Below, one piece after another: positions 37,175-45,829 of a stretch of DNA of 64,000 bases. Both the position numbers and the translations under genes were made by a program. The stretch covers positions 1 to 64,000 of the forward strand of contig NZ_BMVM01000021.1 in the NCBI RefSeq assembly GCF_014650715.1, in the 5' to 3' direction. Source of the DNA: Streptomyces bluensis (GTDB lineage: Bacteria; Actinomycetota; Actinomycetes; Streptomycetales; Streptomycetaceae). Every line of letters begins with the position of its first letter. Position 1 is the first letter of the stretch. Below the pieces are notes generated by a model, which was not told where the DNA came from, made no database searches, and saw only the letters and a program-made list of their open reading frames with translations.

Positions 37175-38011
37175 ATGGACCGGACGCATCGGATGCGCAC
37201 GCACTCTCCGCACCGCGCCACCGTGAGCCGCGCCGCGCTCACAGCCGCTCTCACCGTCACGGCCCCGCTGCTGCTCACGACGTGGGCCGCCGCTCCGGCC
37301 GGGGCGCACGGCGCGCCGACGGACCCGGTGAGCCGGGTGTCGGCGTGCTCGCCGGAGGGCGGGGAGCGGGCGCGCTCTGCCGCGTGCGCGGCGGCCGTGG
37401 CCGCGAACGGGGCGCCGTTCACGGCCTGGGACAACCTGCGCGTGGCGGGCGTGAACGGTCGTGACCGGCAGCTGATCCCGGACGGGAAGCTGTGCAGCGC
37501 GGGCCTGCCCGCCTACCAGGGCCTCGACCTGGCCCGCGCGGACTGGCCCTCGACCCGCCTCTCCCCCGGCGCGAAGCTGGACCTCCGCTACCGCTCGACG
37601 ATCCCGCACACCGGGACCTTCAAGCTGTACCTGACGAAGCCCGGGTACGACCCCGGCAAGCCGCTCAGCTGGTCCGACCTGCCCGCGAAGCCGTTCGCCG
37701 AGATCACGGACCCGCCGCTGACCGACGGTTCGTACCGCTTCTCGGCCAAGCTGCCGTACGACCGGTCCGGGCACCATGTGCTGTTCACGATCTGGCAGAA
37801 CACCAGCACGGTGGACACGTACTACTCGTGCTCGGACGTGGTGTTCCCGAAAGCGGGTTCCACGGACGGGACGGATGCTCCGGGCGGCCCGGTGACGTCC
37901 GCGACGCGTGAACCGCGTCCGTCGATGTCGCTCATCGCGGGAGGCGGCGCCGCGGCGCTGGTGCTCGCCGCGGGCGCCGCCCTCGTGTCACGCCGGCTCA
38001 GGGGCCGGTGA
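37175..38011 (+). CDS. AA10 lytic polysaccharide monooxygenase with C-terminal membrane anchor
   Basis: 278 aa. Signal peptide cleaved before H45 (AGA|HGAP), which supplies the N-terminal copper ligand; the second histidine of the brace is probably H201 in GHHVLFTIWQ, with the axial Phe in SDVVF (F224). These mark a chitin/cellulose-oxidising LPMO. No carbohydrate-binding module is attached; instead, after a Thr/Pro-rich linker a helix (about 252-271) followed by RRLRGR would hold it at the cell surface. ATG 37175 has GGAGGG eight bases upstream. Confidence 0.87.
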   Translation: MDRTHRMRTHSPHRATVSRAALTAALTVTAPLLLTTWAAAPAGAHGAPTDPVSRVSACSPEGGERARSAACAAAVAANGAPFTAWDNLRVAGVNGRDRQLIPDGKLCSAGLPAYQGLDLARADWPSTRLSPGAKLDLRYRSTIPHTGTFKLYLTKPGYDPGKPLSWSDLPAKPFAEITDPPLTDGSYRFSAKLPYDRSGHHVLFTIWQNTSTVDTYYSCSDVVFPKAGSTDGTDAPGGPVTSATREPRPSMSLIAGGGAAALVLAAGAALVSRRLRGR

Positions 38012-38025
38012 CCCGGTCCGGTGAC

Positions 38026-38682
38026 TCAGTTGACGAAGACCGTCGCACCGCCCTGGGTGGTGTCGGTGACGGGCGTGTACTTGGCCGTGAAGTAGCCGGT
38101 GCTGAAGCACAGGGACGAGCCCGAGGTCCGTGTGAACGGCTGAGCGGTGAAGTTGATGCTGTTGTCGCCGTTGCTCGACGTGCCGCTGATGCTGGGCGCC
38201 TGGTAGACGCAGTTGATGCTGCCCAGCAGGGTCCGCAGGACGACGGTGGTCTGGATGACCGAGCCCGGGGCCGGGGTGACGGTGACGGCACCCGCCGAGG
38301 AAACGGCGGCCGTGTAGGGCAGGTTGTTGACCGTGACGCTGGTGACGCCGAGAACGCCGGTGACGTTGCTGGTGCAGCTGCCGAAGGTGTGCTCCTTGAC
38401 CGACTCGGTGGCCGTGCCGGGCGCCGCCGGGTTGTCCTTGACGTCGGCCTTGAACGTGGACGCGGCGCAGGAGACGCCGCTCGTGCCGGTGGCGCTGGAG
38501 TAGAAGTTGGCGGTCGTGCCGGAGGCGAGCGACGCGCTGAGCTCGTCGCCGACCGCGACCGCGCCGCCGCCCGCGCTGCCCGTGGTCAGGACGGTGCCGG
38601 CGGCGGAGGCGGGGGTGACACCGGCCGCCAGCACGAGGGCGGTGGCGGTGCCGGCGAGGGCCATGAGGGACTTCGTACGCAT
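38026..38682 (-). CDS. Secreted protein of unknown function, linked to DUF6230/DUF6114 genes
   Basis: 218 aa. Signal peptide (MRTKSLMALAGTATALVLAAGVTPASA) cleaved near residue 28. The mature part is Ser/Thr/Gly/Val-rich, probably all-beta, with five or so cysteines that could form disulfides. No catalytic motif is visible. It is divergent from the DUF6230 and DUF6114 genes; the resemblance to small secreted proteins often encoded near such pairs is from memory. An RBS (AGAGG) precedes ATG 38682. Confidence 0.7.
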   Translation of the reverse strand: MRTKSLMALAGTATALVLAAGVTPASAAGTVLTTGSAGGGAVAVGDELSASLASGTTANFYSSATGTSGVSCAASTFKADVKDNPAAPGTATESVKEHTFGSCTSNVTGVLGVTSVTVNNLPYTAAVSSAGAVTVTPAPGSVIQTTVVLRTLLGSINCVYQAPSISGTSSNGDNSINFTAQPFTRTSGSSLCFSTGYFTAKYTPVTDTTQGGATVFVN

Positions 38683-38831
38683 GGGGGTGCCTCTTCTCGG
38701 AAGGAGGGCTGCGGGTGGGTGCGCGCGGAAAGAGGGCGCCGCGATGTGGCTCACCACTGGACGACCGGTCACGGTCCACGAGGGAGGGGAAGGGCGATCC
38801 GGCGCCACGGATCCGGCGGAAACCAGGGAGA

Positions 38832-38861
38832 GTTCTAGACCCGCTGGAGAGTCAACGTCAA
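38832..38861 (-). promoter_or_regulatory. Predicted housekeeping promoter of the secreted-protein gene
   Basis: On the minus strand TTGACG (38856-38861), an 18-bp spacer and TAGAAC (38832-38837) match the -35/-10 pattern of the principal sigma factor. Transcription would start near 38825, giving a leader of about 140 nt. Confidence 0.5.
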
Positions 38862-38901
38862 GGCATGGAAAGGAAGTTGATTGAGCATCAGCTGGCTTCC
38901 C

Positions 38902-38914
38902 TGACGCAGCGTCA
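38902..38914. promoter_or_regulatory. Palindrome TGACGC-A-GCGTCA
   Basis: Perfect 6-bp arms around one base, between the two divergent promoters and 41 bp upstream of the leftward -35. It is a candidate operator for one or both genes. Confidence 0.35.
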
Positions 38915-39022
38915 AGGCTACTTGCCTCAAAAATCCGTTGAACGCAGGACGAGAATCCTGAGGTGAGAGCGTTCCCGCCTTCACAGGCAGGTCACAACCA
39001 ACATCCTTTTGCCACAAGTGCC

Positions 39023-39052
39023 TTGACCCTTGAATGTAACCACGGGTAACTT
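39023..39052 (+). promoter_or_regulatory. Predicted promoter of the DUF6230-DUF6114 pair
   Basis: TTGACC (39023-39028), 18-bp spacer, TAACTT (39047-39052). The start point would be near 39059, about 105 nt before the DUF6230 ATG. Confidence 0.45.
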
Positions 39053-39163
39053 CCTGGAAGGCTACTGCGGCGTAGCAATCAAGCGCCGCCACCGCTGTCC
39101 GCGCCAGGACAACGTGCCGTTCGCTTTCCCGCCCACCGCGTTGACAGTGCCCAGGGAGCAGAC

Positions 39164-39817
39164 ATGGCCTCACCCTCGGACGCCACGGCGTCCCACGACT
39201 CCACCCCCGGGAGACCCGGAAGGCGCGGGCGGGTCCGCCTGCGCCGCGCCGCCGTGATGGCGGTGCCGGCCACGGCGCTCACCGCGGCCCTGATGATCCT
39301 CACCGCCGAGGGTGCCCTCGGGGTGCAGTTCGCCATCTCCGGCATGCCGTTCGTGGTCACCGCCGACAAGCTCGAAGGCGAGGGCTTCGCACAGTACGGA
39401 TCGCTGGACGAGATGATCCCGGACAGCCCCAACCAGGGCGACACCGGCGGCCAGGTCCTCGTCGTCACCTCGGTGGTGAAGAACGGCAAGCTGAACAACC
39501 TCTGCCAGAGCGTCGACCTCGGCGGCATCAAGCTCGTCCTCACCGCCGGCGGCGGGTCCACTCCGGTGAGCGTGCGCAACCTCGCCATCGACTCCGACGA
39601 GATCAAGGGCGACGCCGCGTTCACCAACATCGAGATCGGCCGCGACTCCAGCACCTTCGACAAGGTCGACCAGAAGGGCCCCAAGGGCGTCTACGGCCAG
39701 CAGGCGGACAAGGTCGTCATCACCGACCTGTACCAGCACAACTACGCCGCCACCGCCGCCGTCTTCAAACTGCCCGACCTGCGCATGTGGTTCGGCGACA
39801 AGGGCTGCCCGCGGTGA
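39164..39817 (+). CDS. DUF6230 family protein
   Basis: 217 aa. Basic N-terminus and one hydrophobic segment (about 31-50), so secreted or membrane-anchored. The body has GVQFAISGMPFVVTADKLEGEGF and later DKVVITDLYQHNYAATAAVF, typical of DUF6230 by my recognition. The family has no known function; its genes are paired with DUF6114 genes in streptomycetes. The stop overlaps the start of the next gene (GTGA). Confidence 0.83.
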   Translation: MASPSDATASHDSTPGRPGRRGRVRLRRAAVMAVPATALTAALMILTAEGALGVQFAISGMPFVVTADKLEGEGFAQYGSLDEMIPDSPNQGDTGGQVLVVTSVVKNGKLNNLCQSVDLGGIKLVLTAGGGSTPVSVRNLAIDSDEIKGDAAFTNIEIGRDSSTFDKVDQKGPKGVYGQQADKVVITDLYQHNYAATAAVFKLPDLRMWFGDKGCPR

Positions 39818-40236
39818 ACCGCTTCCGCGAGTGGAGGGGGCAGCGGCCCTTCGCCGGCGGGCTGCTGCTCACTCTGGGGGGCGCCGAGATCCTGGTGACC
39901 ATGAAGGCACCCCTCCCGGTCATCCTGCACATCGGCATGCAGGGGCTCGCCGGGTACCTGATACCCGGCGTGATGATCGTCTGCGGGCTGCTGATCCTGT
40001 TCAACCCCTCGCAGCGGCTGTTCTACTCGATCATCGGTGTGCTGCTCTCGGTCGGCAGCTGGCTCACCTCCAACATCGGAGGGTTCCTGATCGGGCTGGT
40101 GCTCGGCGTGACCGGCAGCGTGCTGGCCTTCGGCTGGCTCCCGGACCAGGAACCCCGCGAGAAGCGGAGTGGCAGGCGGCGGTGGGCCCGGACGGCAGAA
40201 CGCCCGACCATTGGTCCGTACCAAAGTATTGACTGA
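39814..40236 (+). CDS. DUF6114 family membrane protein
   Basis: 140 aa. GTG 39814 overlaps the TGA of the DUF6230 gene. Four hydrophobic segments (FAGGLLLTLGGAEILV, LAGYLIPGVMIVCGLLIL, FYSIIGVLLSVGSWL, IGGFLIGLVLGVTGSVLAFGWL) and a basic C-terminal tail. Small integral membrane protein, probably acting with DUF6230; function unknown. Confidence 0.85.
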   Translation: MNRFREWRGQRPFAGGLLLTLGGAEILVTMKAPLPVILHIGMQGLAGYLIPGVMIVCGLLILFNPSQRLFYSIIGVLLSVGSWLTSNIGGFLIGLVLGVTGSVLAFGWLPDQEPREKRSGRRRWARTAERPTIGPYQSID

Positions 40237-40331
40237 CCCTCACCTCACTCCTTAAATCAAGAGGCGACGCCTTCACCCCCCACTCCGGCCGGCTGGTCCG
40301 TGCGCCCGGCCGCCGTATGGAAGGACGAGCC

Positions 40332-41576
40332 GTGGCCTCCCAACGCCTGCTCCGCAGATGCCTGTTCGCCGCCCTGTCCGCCGTACTGGTCGCGTCTGCC
40401 ACGAGCGGCGCGGCGCACGCGGATCCGCGGGACGCCTCCCCCACCGCCGCGACCGCCGCCGCGGTGGTCTTCTCCGACACCTTCGACGGTGCCGCCGGTT
40501 CCGCGGTCGACTCGTCGAAGTGGCAGATCGAGACGGGCGACAACGTCAACAACCACGAGCGGCAGTACTACACCTCGGGCACCAAGAACGCGGCCCTGGA
40601 CGGCCAGGGCCACCTGGTGATCACCGCGCGGAAGGAAAACCCGGCGAACTACCAGTGCTGGTACGGCACCTGCCAGTACACCTCGGCCCGGCTGAACACC
40701 TCCGGGAAGTTCACCGCGCAGTACGGGCACGTCGAGGCCCGGATGAAGATCCCGCGCGGGCAGGGCATGTGGCCCGCGTTCTGGATGCTGGGCACACCGG
40801 TCAACTGGCCCGACTCGGGGGAGATCGACGTCATGGAGAACGTCGGCTACGAGCCCTCCACCGTGCACGGCACCATCCACGGCCCCGGCTACTCGGGCTC
40901 CGGGGGCATCGGCGCGGCCTACTCGCTGCCGGGCGGCCAGGCCTTCGCGGACGCCTTCCACACCTTCGCGGTGGACTGGGCGCCCGACTCGATCACCTGG
41001 TCCGTGGACGGCAACGTCTACCAGCGGCGCACACCGGCCGACCTCGGTGGGAAGACATGGGTGTTCAACAAGCCGTTCTTCCTGATCCTGAACCTGGCCG
41101 TGGGCGGTTACTGGCCGGGGGACCCGGACGGCTCCACCTCGTTCCCCCAGCAGTTGGTGGTGGACTCCGTGTCGGTGACGACCGGCAGCACCTCCCCCGG
41201 AGCGGCGATCAGGGGCCTGGCAGGCAAGTGCGTCGACGTCGCCGGGGCGAGCTCCGCCAATGGGACCCCGGTACAGCTCTACGACTGCAATGGCAGTGCG
41301 GCCCAGCAGTGGACCGTGGGCTCCGACGGCACGATCCGCGCCCTCGGCAAGTGCCTGGACGTGACCGACAACGGCACCGCCGACGGCTCCACCGTCCAGC
41401 TCTGGGACTGCACCGGCGGCCCCAACCAGAAGTGGGCCGTCAGCGGGGCGAACGACATCGTCAATCCACAGGCCGACAAGTGCCTCGACGTGACCGGCAA
41501 CAACGCGGCCAACGGCACCCGGCTGCAGATCTGGACCTGCTCGGGCGGCGCCAACCAGAAGTGGACGATCGGCTGA
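40332..41576 (+). CDS. GH16 endo-beta-1,3-glucanase with C-terminal ricin-type lectin domain
   Basis: 414 aa. Signal peptide ending near AAHA (30), GH16 jelly roll with EIDVME (nucleophile E164, D166, acid/base E169), and from about residue 288 a ricin B-type beta-trefoil with three repeats (KCVDVAG, KCLDVTD, KCLDVTG and QQW/QKW ends). Likely secreted laminarinase that binds and cuts beta-1,3-glucan of fungal or algal walls. GTG 40332 is preferred because GGAAGGA lies six bases upstream, inside the longer frame that starts at ATG 40317. Confidence 0.9.
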   Translation: MASQRLLRRCLFAALSAVLVASATSGAAHADPRDASPTAATAAAVVFSDTFDGAAGSAVDSSKWQIETGDNVNNHERQYYTSGTKNAALDGQGHLVITARKENPANYQCWYGTCQYTSARLNTSGKFTAQYGHVEARMKIPRGQGMWPAFWMLGTPVNWPDSGEIDVMENVGYEPSTVHGTIHGPGYSGSGGIGAAYSLPGGQAFADAFHTFAVDWAPDSITWSVDGNVYQRRTPADLGGKTWVFNKPFFLILNLAVGGYWPGDPDGSTSFPQQLVVDSVSVTTGSTSPGAAIRGLAGKCVDVAGASSANGTPVQLYDCNGSAAQQWTVGSDGTIRALGKCLDVTDNGTADGSTVQLWDCTGGPNQKWAVSGANDIVNPQADKCLDVTGNNAANGTRLQIWTCSGGANQKWTIG

Positions 41577-41651
41577 CCCCGCCCGCGACGCCGGGCTGAT
41601 CCGAACGAACAGCCCCTGGGCCGGCCCGGAGCGTGGGTTCAGAGCGGGGGT

Positions 41652-42044
41652 TCAGAGCGCGGGGCGGACCGTGAGCGCCGCCGACAGCGCCGCGTGGAGG
41701 TGGGCCGGGTCGGTGCACTCGCGGCCGTACGCCACGGGGACATGCCAGTACAGGCCGGGACCCTTCGTACGGCGCGAGGGCGGGACGGCCACATGGCTGC
41801 CGTGGCCCAGCACCTGGACCTCCGGGAGGTGCCAGTCGGCCGCCTCACCGGGCGGGACCAGCCAGTACAGGATGTCGCCGTAGCCGTCCCTGATGACCGC
41901 GCCGGTCTCGTCGCCGAGGACGCCGAGCGCCCGGACACCCGCCGCGAACGGCACACGCACCGCGTCCCACCAGCAGCCGGCGGCCAGGGTGCGCACCTCG
42001 GAGCCATGGGGGGACATCCATCGCGGAACCCTGCGGACTGTCAT
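41652..42044 (-). CDS. Hypothetical protein, possibly related to the primase/polymerase N-domain
   Basis: 130 aa. Contains WWDAVRVPFAAGVRALGVLG, GDILYWLVPPGEAADW and HVAVPPSRRTKGPGLYWHVP. The last part recalls the VAAPPS...GP-W stretch of actinobacterial bifunctional primase/polymerase N-terminal domains, but the acidic active-site residues are not evident. Soluble; divergent from the P450 gene. Function not assigned. Confidence 0.6.
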   Translation of the reverse strand: MTVRRVPRWMSPHGSEVRTLAAGCWWDAVRVPFAAGVRALGVLGDETGAVIRDGYGDILYWLVPPGEAADWHLPEVQVLGHGSHVAVPPSRRTKGPGLYWHVPVAYGRECTDPAHLHAALSAALTVRPAL

Positions 42045-42246
42045 CACGCTCACCGGCCTTACTGAGTGTGCTCCGAGCGTAGGGAACACCTGGGGCCGAC
42101 GGCTTGTCGCTGCGCGCACGGGAGTTGTCGGTGCGCGCACGGAGGTTTCCTGGCGTACGCAGCGCTCACAGGCGCCCTCCTCGACGTAACTACTGTGGCG
42201 TAGGGTGACGGGCCGTACCGACGCTCCGACTGCCCGGGAGGCCCCG

Positions 42247-43491
42247 ATGGGACACCCAACCCCCTTACTGATAGACGCCACCGGCCGTGACATCCAAGGT
42301 GAAGCCGCCCGGATACGCGCGAGGGGCCCGCTGACCCGCGTGGAGCTCCCCGGCGAGGTCGAGGCGTGGTCGGTCAGCAGCCCCGAACTGCTGAAGAGGC
42401 TGCTCACCGACCCGAGGGTGTCCAAGGACGCGCGACAGCACTGGCCCCGGTTCATCGACGGCCTGATCACCCCGGAGTGGCCGCTGTTCACCTGGGTCGC
42501 CGTCCACAACATGTTCACCGCGTACGGCGGCGACCACAAACGCCTGCGCACCCTGGTGTCCAAGGCCTTCACCGCACGCCGAACGGCCGCGCTGAAGCCG
42601 CGCATCGAGCAGATCACGAAGGAGCTCCTCGACGGCATCGCGGAGGCCGGGCGCGGCGCCGAACGCGTCGATCTGCGCGAGGCGTTGTGCTACCCGCTGC
42701 CGATCCGCGTGATCAGCGAACTGTTCGGCCTGCGCGAGGAGAACAGCGCGGAGCTGCGGAAGCTGGTGGACCGCATCTTCGACACCTCCGCCGAACCGGG
42801 CGAGATGACCGCCGCCTACGAGCGGCTGTACGCCGTGCTGGGCGAACTCGTCGCCTCCAAGCGGCAGTCACCCGGCGACGACCTCACCACCGGACTGATC
42901 ACGGCCCGCGACGAGGAGGGCGACACCCGGCTCAGCGAGCAGGAGCTGCTGGACACGCTGGTGCTGATGATCAGCGCGGGGCACGAGACCACCGTCAACC
43001 TCCTGGACAACGCGATCCACGCGCTGCTCACCCACCCCGAGCAGCTCGCGCACGTGCGGTCGGGCCGGGCCTCCTGGGACGACGTGGTGGAGGAGACGCT
43101 GCGCCGTGACGCCCCCGTCGCCAGCCTGCCGCTGCGGTACGCCGTGGAGGACATCGACCTCGGTGAACTCGGCGGCCCCGAGGGGACGGTGATCAGCAAG
43201 GGCGAACCGATCGTGGCCGCGTACGCGGCCGCCGGGCGCCACCCCGAGCTGCACGGTGCGGACGCGGACGTCTTCGACGTCACCCGGGCCGACAAGGAAC
43301 ACCTGGCCTTCGGGTACGGCGTCCACCACTGCCTGGGCGCACCGCTGGGCCGTATGGAGGCCAGGGTCGCCCTGCCCGCCCTGTTCGAACGGTTCCCCGA
43401 CCTCGAACTCGCTGCGGACGAGGCAGAGTTGGGTCACGTGGAGTCCTTCATCTCCAACGGTCACCGCCGCCTGCCGGTACGCCTCGGCTGA
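42247..43491 (+). CDS. Cytochrome P450 (CYP107/CYP154-like)
   Basis: 414 aa. All core motifs are intact: I-helix AGHETT (244-249), K-helix EETLR (E283/R286) and heme-binding FGYGVHHCLG with Cys362. Soluble class I monooxygenase needing ferredoxin and reductase; no such genes are adjacent. GGGAGG precedes ATG 42247. It converges with the conservon P450 gene only 22 bp away. The N-terminal GEAARIRARGPLTRVELPG recalls CYP107U and CYP154 members; subfamily not certain. Confidence 0.92.
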   Translation: MGHPTPLLIDATGRDIQGEAARIRARGPLTRVELPGEVEAWSVSSPELLKRLLTDPRVSKDARQHWPRFIDGLITPEWPLFTWVAVHNMFTAYGGDHKRLRTLVSKAFTARRTAALKPRIEQITKELLDGIAEAGRGAERVDLREALCYPLPIRVISELFGLREENSAELRKLVDRIFDTSAEPGEMTAAYERLYAVLGELVASKRQSPGDDLTTGLITARDEEGDTRLSEQELLDTLVLMISAGHETTVNLLDNAIHALLTHPEQLAHVRSGRASWDDVVEETLRRDAPVASLPLRYAVEDIDLGELGGPEGTVISKGEPIVAAYAAAGRHPELHGADADVFDVTRADKEHLAFGYGVHHCLGAPLGRMEARVALPALFERFPDLELAADEAELGHVESFISNGHRRLPVRLG

Positions 43492-43513
43492 CGGCGCGAG
43501 CCGTACGGGAGGG

Positions 43514-44881
43514 TCACTCCCCGCGCCACCACGCCAGCAGCCGGGCCCAGCCGCTCTTCGGGCGGCCGGGCTCGGCCGTGGGGAGTGCGTACTGCGCGCC
43601 CGGCCCGTACGGTCCCGCCGCCGGGCCGCTCCGGGGTGCCGGTGCCGCGTCCGCGGCCGGTGTGGTGACAGTGGTCGGCGGGAAGGTGACCGGCAGTGCG
43701 GCGAGCGCCCGGTGGAAGGGGCCGGGACGCCACTCCAACTCATCGACCGGGACGGTCAGTTCGAGGTCCGGCAGCCGGTCGAGGAGCTTCTCCACCGCCA
43801 CCGCCGCGATCAGCCGGGCCTCGCTCTGTGCCGGGCACTTGTGCGGGCCGGCGCTCCACGCCAGGTGCGCCCGGTTGCCCGCCCGCTGATCGGAGGACAG
43901 GGCGGGGTCGGTGTTGGCGGCGGCGAGGCTGATGACGAGGGGATCGCCCGCCTTGAGCAGCGTGCCCTCGTACACGACGTCGTGCTTCGGGTAGTGCACC
44001 GCGTAGTTGGCCATCGGCGGATCGGTCCAGAGCACCTCGTCGAGGGCGTCCTCCACCGGCATGCTGCCCCCGGAGAGGCTGCCCGCGAACCGGTCGTCGG
44101 ACAGCAGCAGCCGCAGACCGTTGGCGATCAGGTTCTGCTGCGGCTCGGTGCCCGCGCCCATGAGCACGACGAGGCTGTGGACCATCTCGTCGTCCGCGAG
44201 CTCCGCCGGATGCGCCAGCAGCCAGGACGTCACGTCGTGGCCGGGGCGGGCCCGCTTCAGCTCGACCAGTTCGATCAGCGTGGTCGTCAGCAGTTCGTTG
44301 GCCTTCTCGGCGTCCACTCCGTCGAAGATCCCGGACATGCCCTCGACCAGCCGGACCCCGTAGTCGGCGGGGCAGCCGAAGAGGTGGTTGAACACGAGCA
44401 GCGGCAGGACCTGCGCGTACTCACCGAGCAGGTCCGCCTCCCCCGCCGACGCGAACCGGTCGATGAGCGTGTCGGCACTGCGCTCCACATAGCCGCGCAA
44501 CATGCTCGGCTCGACGCGGGCCAGGCTGTCGGTGATGGCGCCGCGCAGCCGCCGGTGCTCCTCGCCGTCGGTGAACAGGGCGTTGGGCCGGTACATCATC
44601 ATCGGCACGACCGGGCTGTCCATGGGGACGGTGCCGTCGGCGAGGTCGTTCCAGCGGCGGGGGTCCTTGGCGAAGGTCTCCGGGGTGCGCAGCACATGCA
44701 GGGCGGCGGCGTACGACGTGACGAGCCTGGCCCGCACACCGGGCGCGAGCTCGACGGGCGCGGTCGGTCCCTTCTTGCGCAGCCGGCGGTAGACGGCGCC
44801 GGGATCGGAGGCGAACTCGGGGCCGTACATGGGCTCGTGGGCCGGGCAGCCCGGGGGCGGTACGGGTGGTACGGAGGTCAC
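43514..44881 (-). CDS. cvnE: Conservon cytochrome P450 (CvnE, CYP157-like) with altered K-helix
   Basis: 455 aa. Heme-binding WSAGPHKCPAQ (Cys349). The K-helix ExxR motif is replaced by EVLW (282-285), and the I-helix reads GAGTEPQQN instead of AG-x-(D/E)TT. Loss of ExxR is a known trait of the CYP157 family carried in Streptomyces conservons. The start overlaps the end of cvnD by 4 nt, making this the last gene of cvnA-E. A Pro/Ala-rich tail follows residue 400. Substrate unknown. Confidence 0.9.
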   Translation of the reverse strand: MTSVPPVPPPGCPAHEPMYGPEFASDPGAVYRRLRKKGPTAPVELAPGVRARLVTSYAAALHVLRTPETFAKDPRRWNDLADGTVPMDSPVVPMMMYRPNALFTDGEEHRRLRGAITDSLARVEPSMLRGYVERSADTLIDRFASAGEADLLGEYAQVLPLLVFNHLFGCPADYGVRLVEGMSGIFDGVDAEKANELLTTTLIELVELKRARPGHDVTSWLLAHPAELADDEMVHSLVVLMGAGTEPQQNLIANGLRLLLSDDRFAGSLSGGSMPVEDALDEVLWTDPPMANYAVHYPKHDVVYEGTLLKAGDPLVISLAAANTDPALSSDQRAGNRAHLAWSAGPHKCPAQSEARLIAAVAVEKLLDRLPDLELTVPVDELEWRPGPFHRALAALPVTFPPTTVTTPAADAAPAPRSGPAAGPYGPGAQYALPTAEPGRPKSGWARLLAWWRGE

Positions 44882-45489
44882 GCGTGCTCCAGTGTGCCGG
44901 TGCGGCCGATCAGATACTCGACGAGGGCGATGAGCGCCCGCGTGGACGACTCCTGGTCACGGGCGTCGCAGCGGACGAGCGGGGTCTCGGGCAGCAGGTC
45001 GAGGGCCTCGCGCACCTCGTCCAGCTCGAACAGGGGCGCGCCGTCGAAGTGGTTGACGGCGACCGCGTACGGCAGCCCCAGCTCCTCCAGGACGCCCATG
45101 ACCTCGAAGGACTGGTCGAGCCGACGGGTGTCGGCGAGGACGAGCGCGCCGAGGGCGCCGCGGGTCATGTCCTGCCACAGCTGCGTGAAGCGCTGCTGGC
45201 CGGGTGTGCCGAACAGGTACAGCACGAGGCGGTCGCTGAGGGTGAGCCGGCCGAAGTCGAGGGCGACCGTGGTGGTCGTCTTGTCGCGGGTACCGGCCAG
45301 GTCGTCGACCAGGGCGCCCGCCCGGGTCATGACCTCCTCGGTGCGCAGCGGCCGGATCTCGGAGAGCGACCCGACGAACGTGGTCTTGCCGACGGCGAAG
45401 TGACCGACGACCAGCAGCTTGACCGCGGTCTTCACGGTGGGCAGCAGATAGACGTCGGACGTGGCGTCAGAGGCGGGCGCGGAGCCCAT
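44878..45489 (-). CDS. cvnD: Conservon GTPase CvnD
   Basis: 203 aa. MglA-like small GTPase with P-loop GHFAVGKT (29-36), switch II FGTPGQQRF and an N-H-F-D in place of NKxD. In conservons CvnD is thought to act like a G-protein alpha subunit downstream of CvnA, with CvnB as regulator. Its start overlaps the end of cvnC and its end overlaps cvnE. Confidence 0.93.
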   Translation of the reverse strand: MGSAPASDATSDVYLLPTVKTAVKLLVVGHFAVGKTTFVGSLSEIRPLRTEEVMTRAGALVDDLAGTRDKTTTTVALDFGRLTLSDRLVLYLFGTPGQQRFTQLWQDMTRGALGALVLADTRRLDQSFEVMGVLEELGLPYAVAVNHFDGAPLFELDEVREALDLLPETPLVRCDARDQESSTRALIALVEYLIGRTGTLEHA

Positions 45490-45829
45490 CGAGGACCTCC
45501 TCCAGGATGCGGATGTCGAACGCCGGGTTCGCCGGGACGTAGGGAGCGCGGGTGACGAGATGGCCGCTGTCCATGAGGTCGGCGACCAGCACCTTGGTGA
45601 CGCTGACCGGCAGCACCAGGTGCCCGGCCACCTCGGCGATGGACAGGGCGCCGGGCCGGCACAGCTCCACCACCCGGCGCTTCTCCGGACTGAGACCGGT
45701 CAGCGGCAGGTCTTCCCCGGTGACCACCATCGTGACCAGGTCCAGGGTGTTGCGGGACGGGAAGGCGCGGCCGTCCGTGACGACGTACGACCGCACCAGT
45801 CGCTCCGGAGGGCGGCGCCGGGGGGTCAT
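45467..45829 (-). CDS. cvnC: Conservon protein CvnC (DUF742)
   Basis: 120 aa. DUF742: RLVRSYVVTDGRAFPS, an SPEKRRVVELCRPGALSIAEVAGHL winged-helix-like core, and VSVTKVLVADLMDSGHL. Typically the third member of conservons; perhaps a scaffold for the other components. ATG overlaps the cvnB stop (ATGA), and the end overlaps cvnD by 23 nt. Confidence 0.93.
   Translation of the reverse strand: MTPRRRPPERLVRSYVVTDGRAFPSRNTLDLVTMVVTGEDLPLTGLSPEKRRVVELCRPGALSIAEVAGHLVLPVSVTKVLVADLMDSGHLVTRAPYVPANPAFDIRILEEVLDGLRARL

Larger units (their letters stand above)
38683..39163. other. Divergent intergenic region with two promoters and a palindrome
   Basis: 481 bp without a gene and less GC-rich than its surroundings. 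It contains a leftward promoter (38832-38861), a palindrome (38902-38914) and a rightward promoter (39023-39052), listed separately. Confidence 0.6.
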
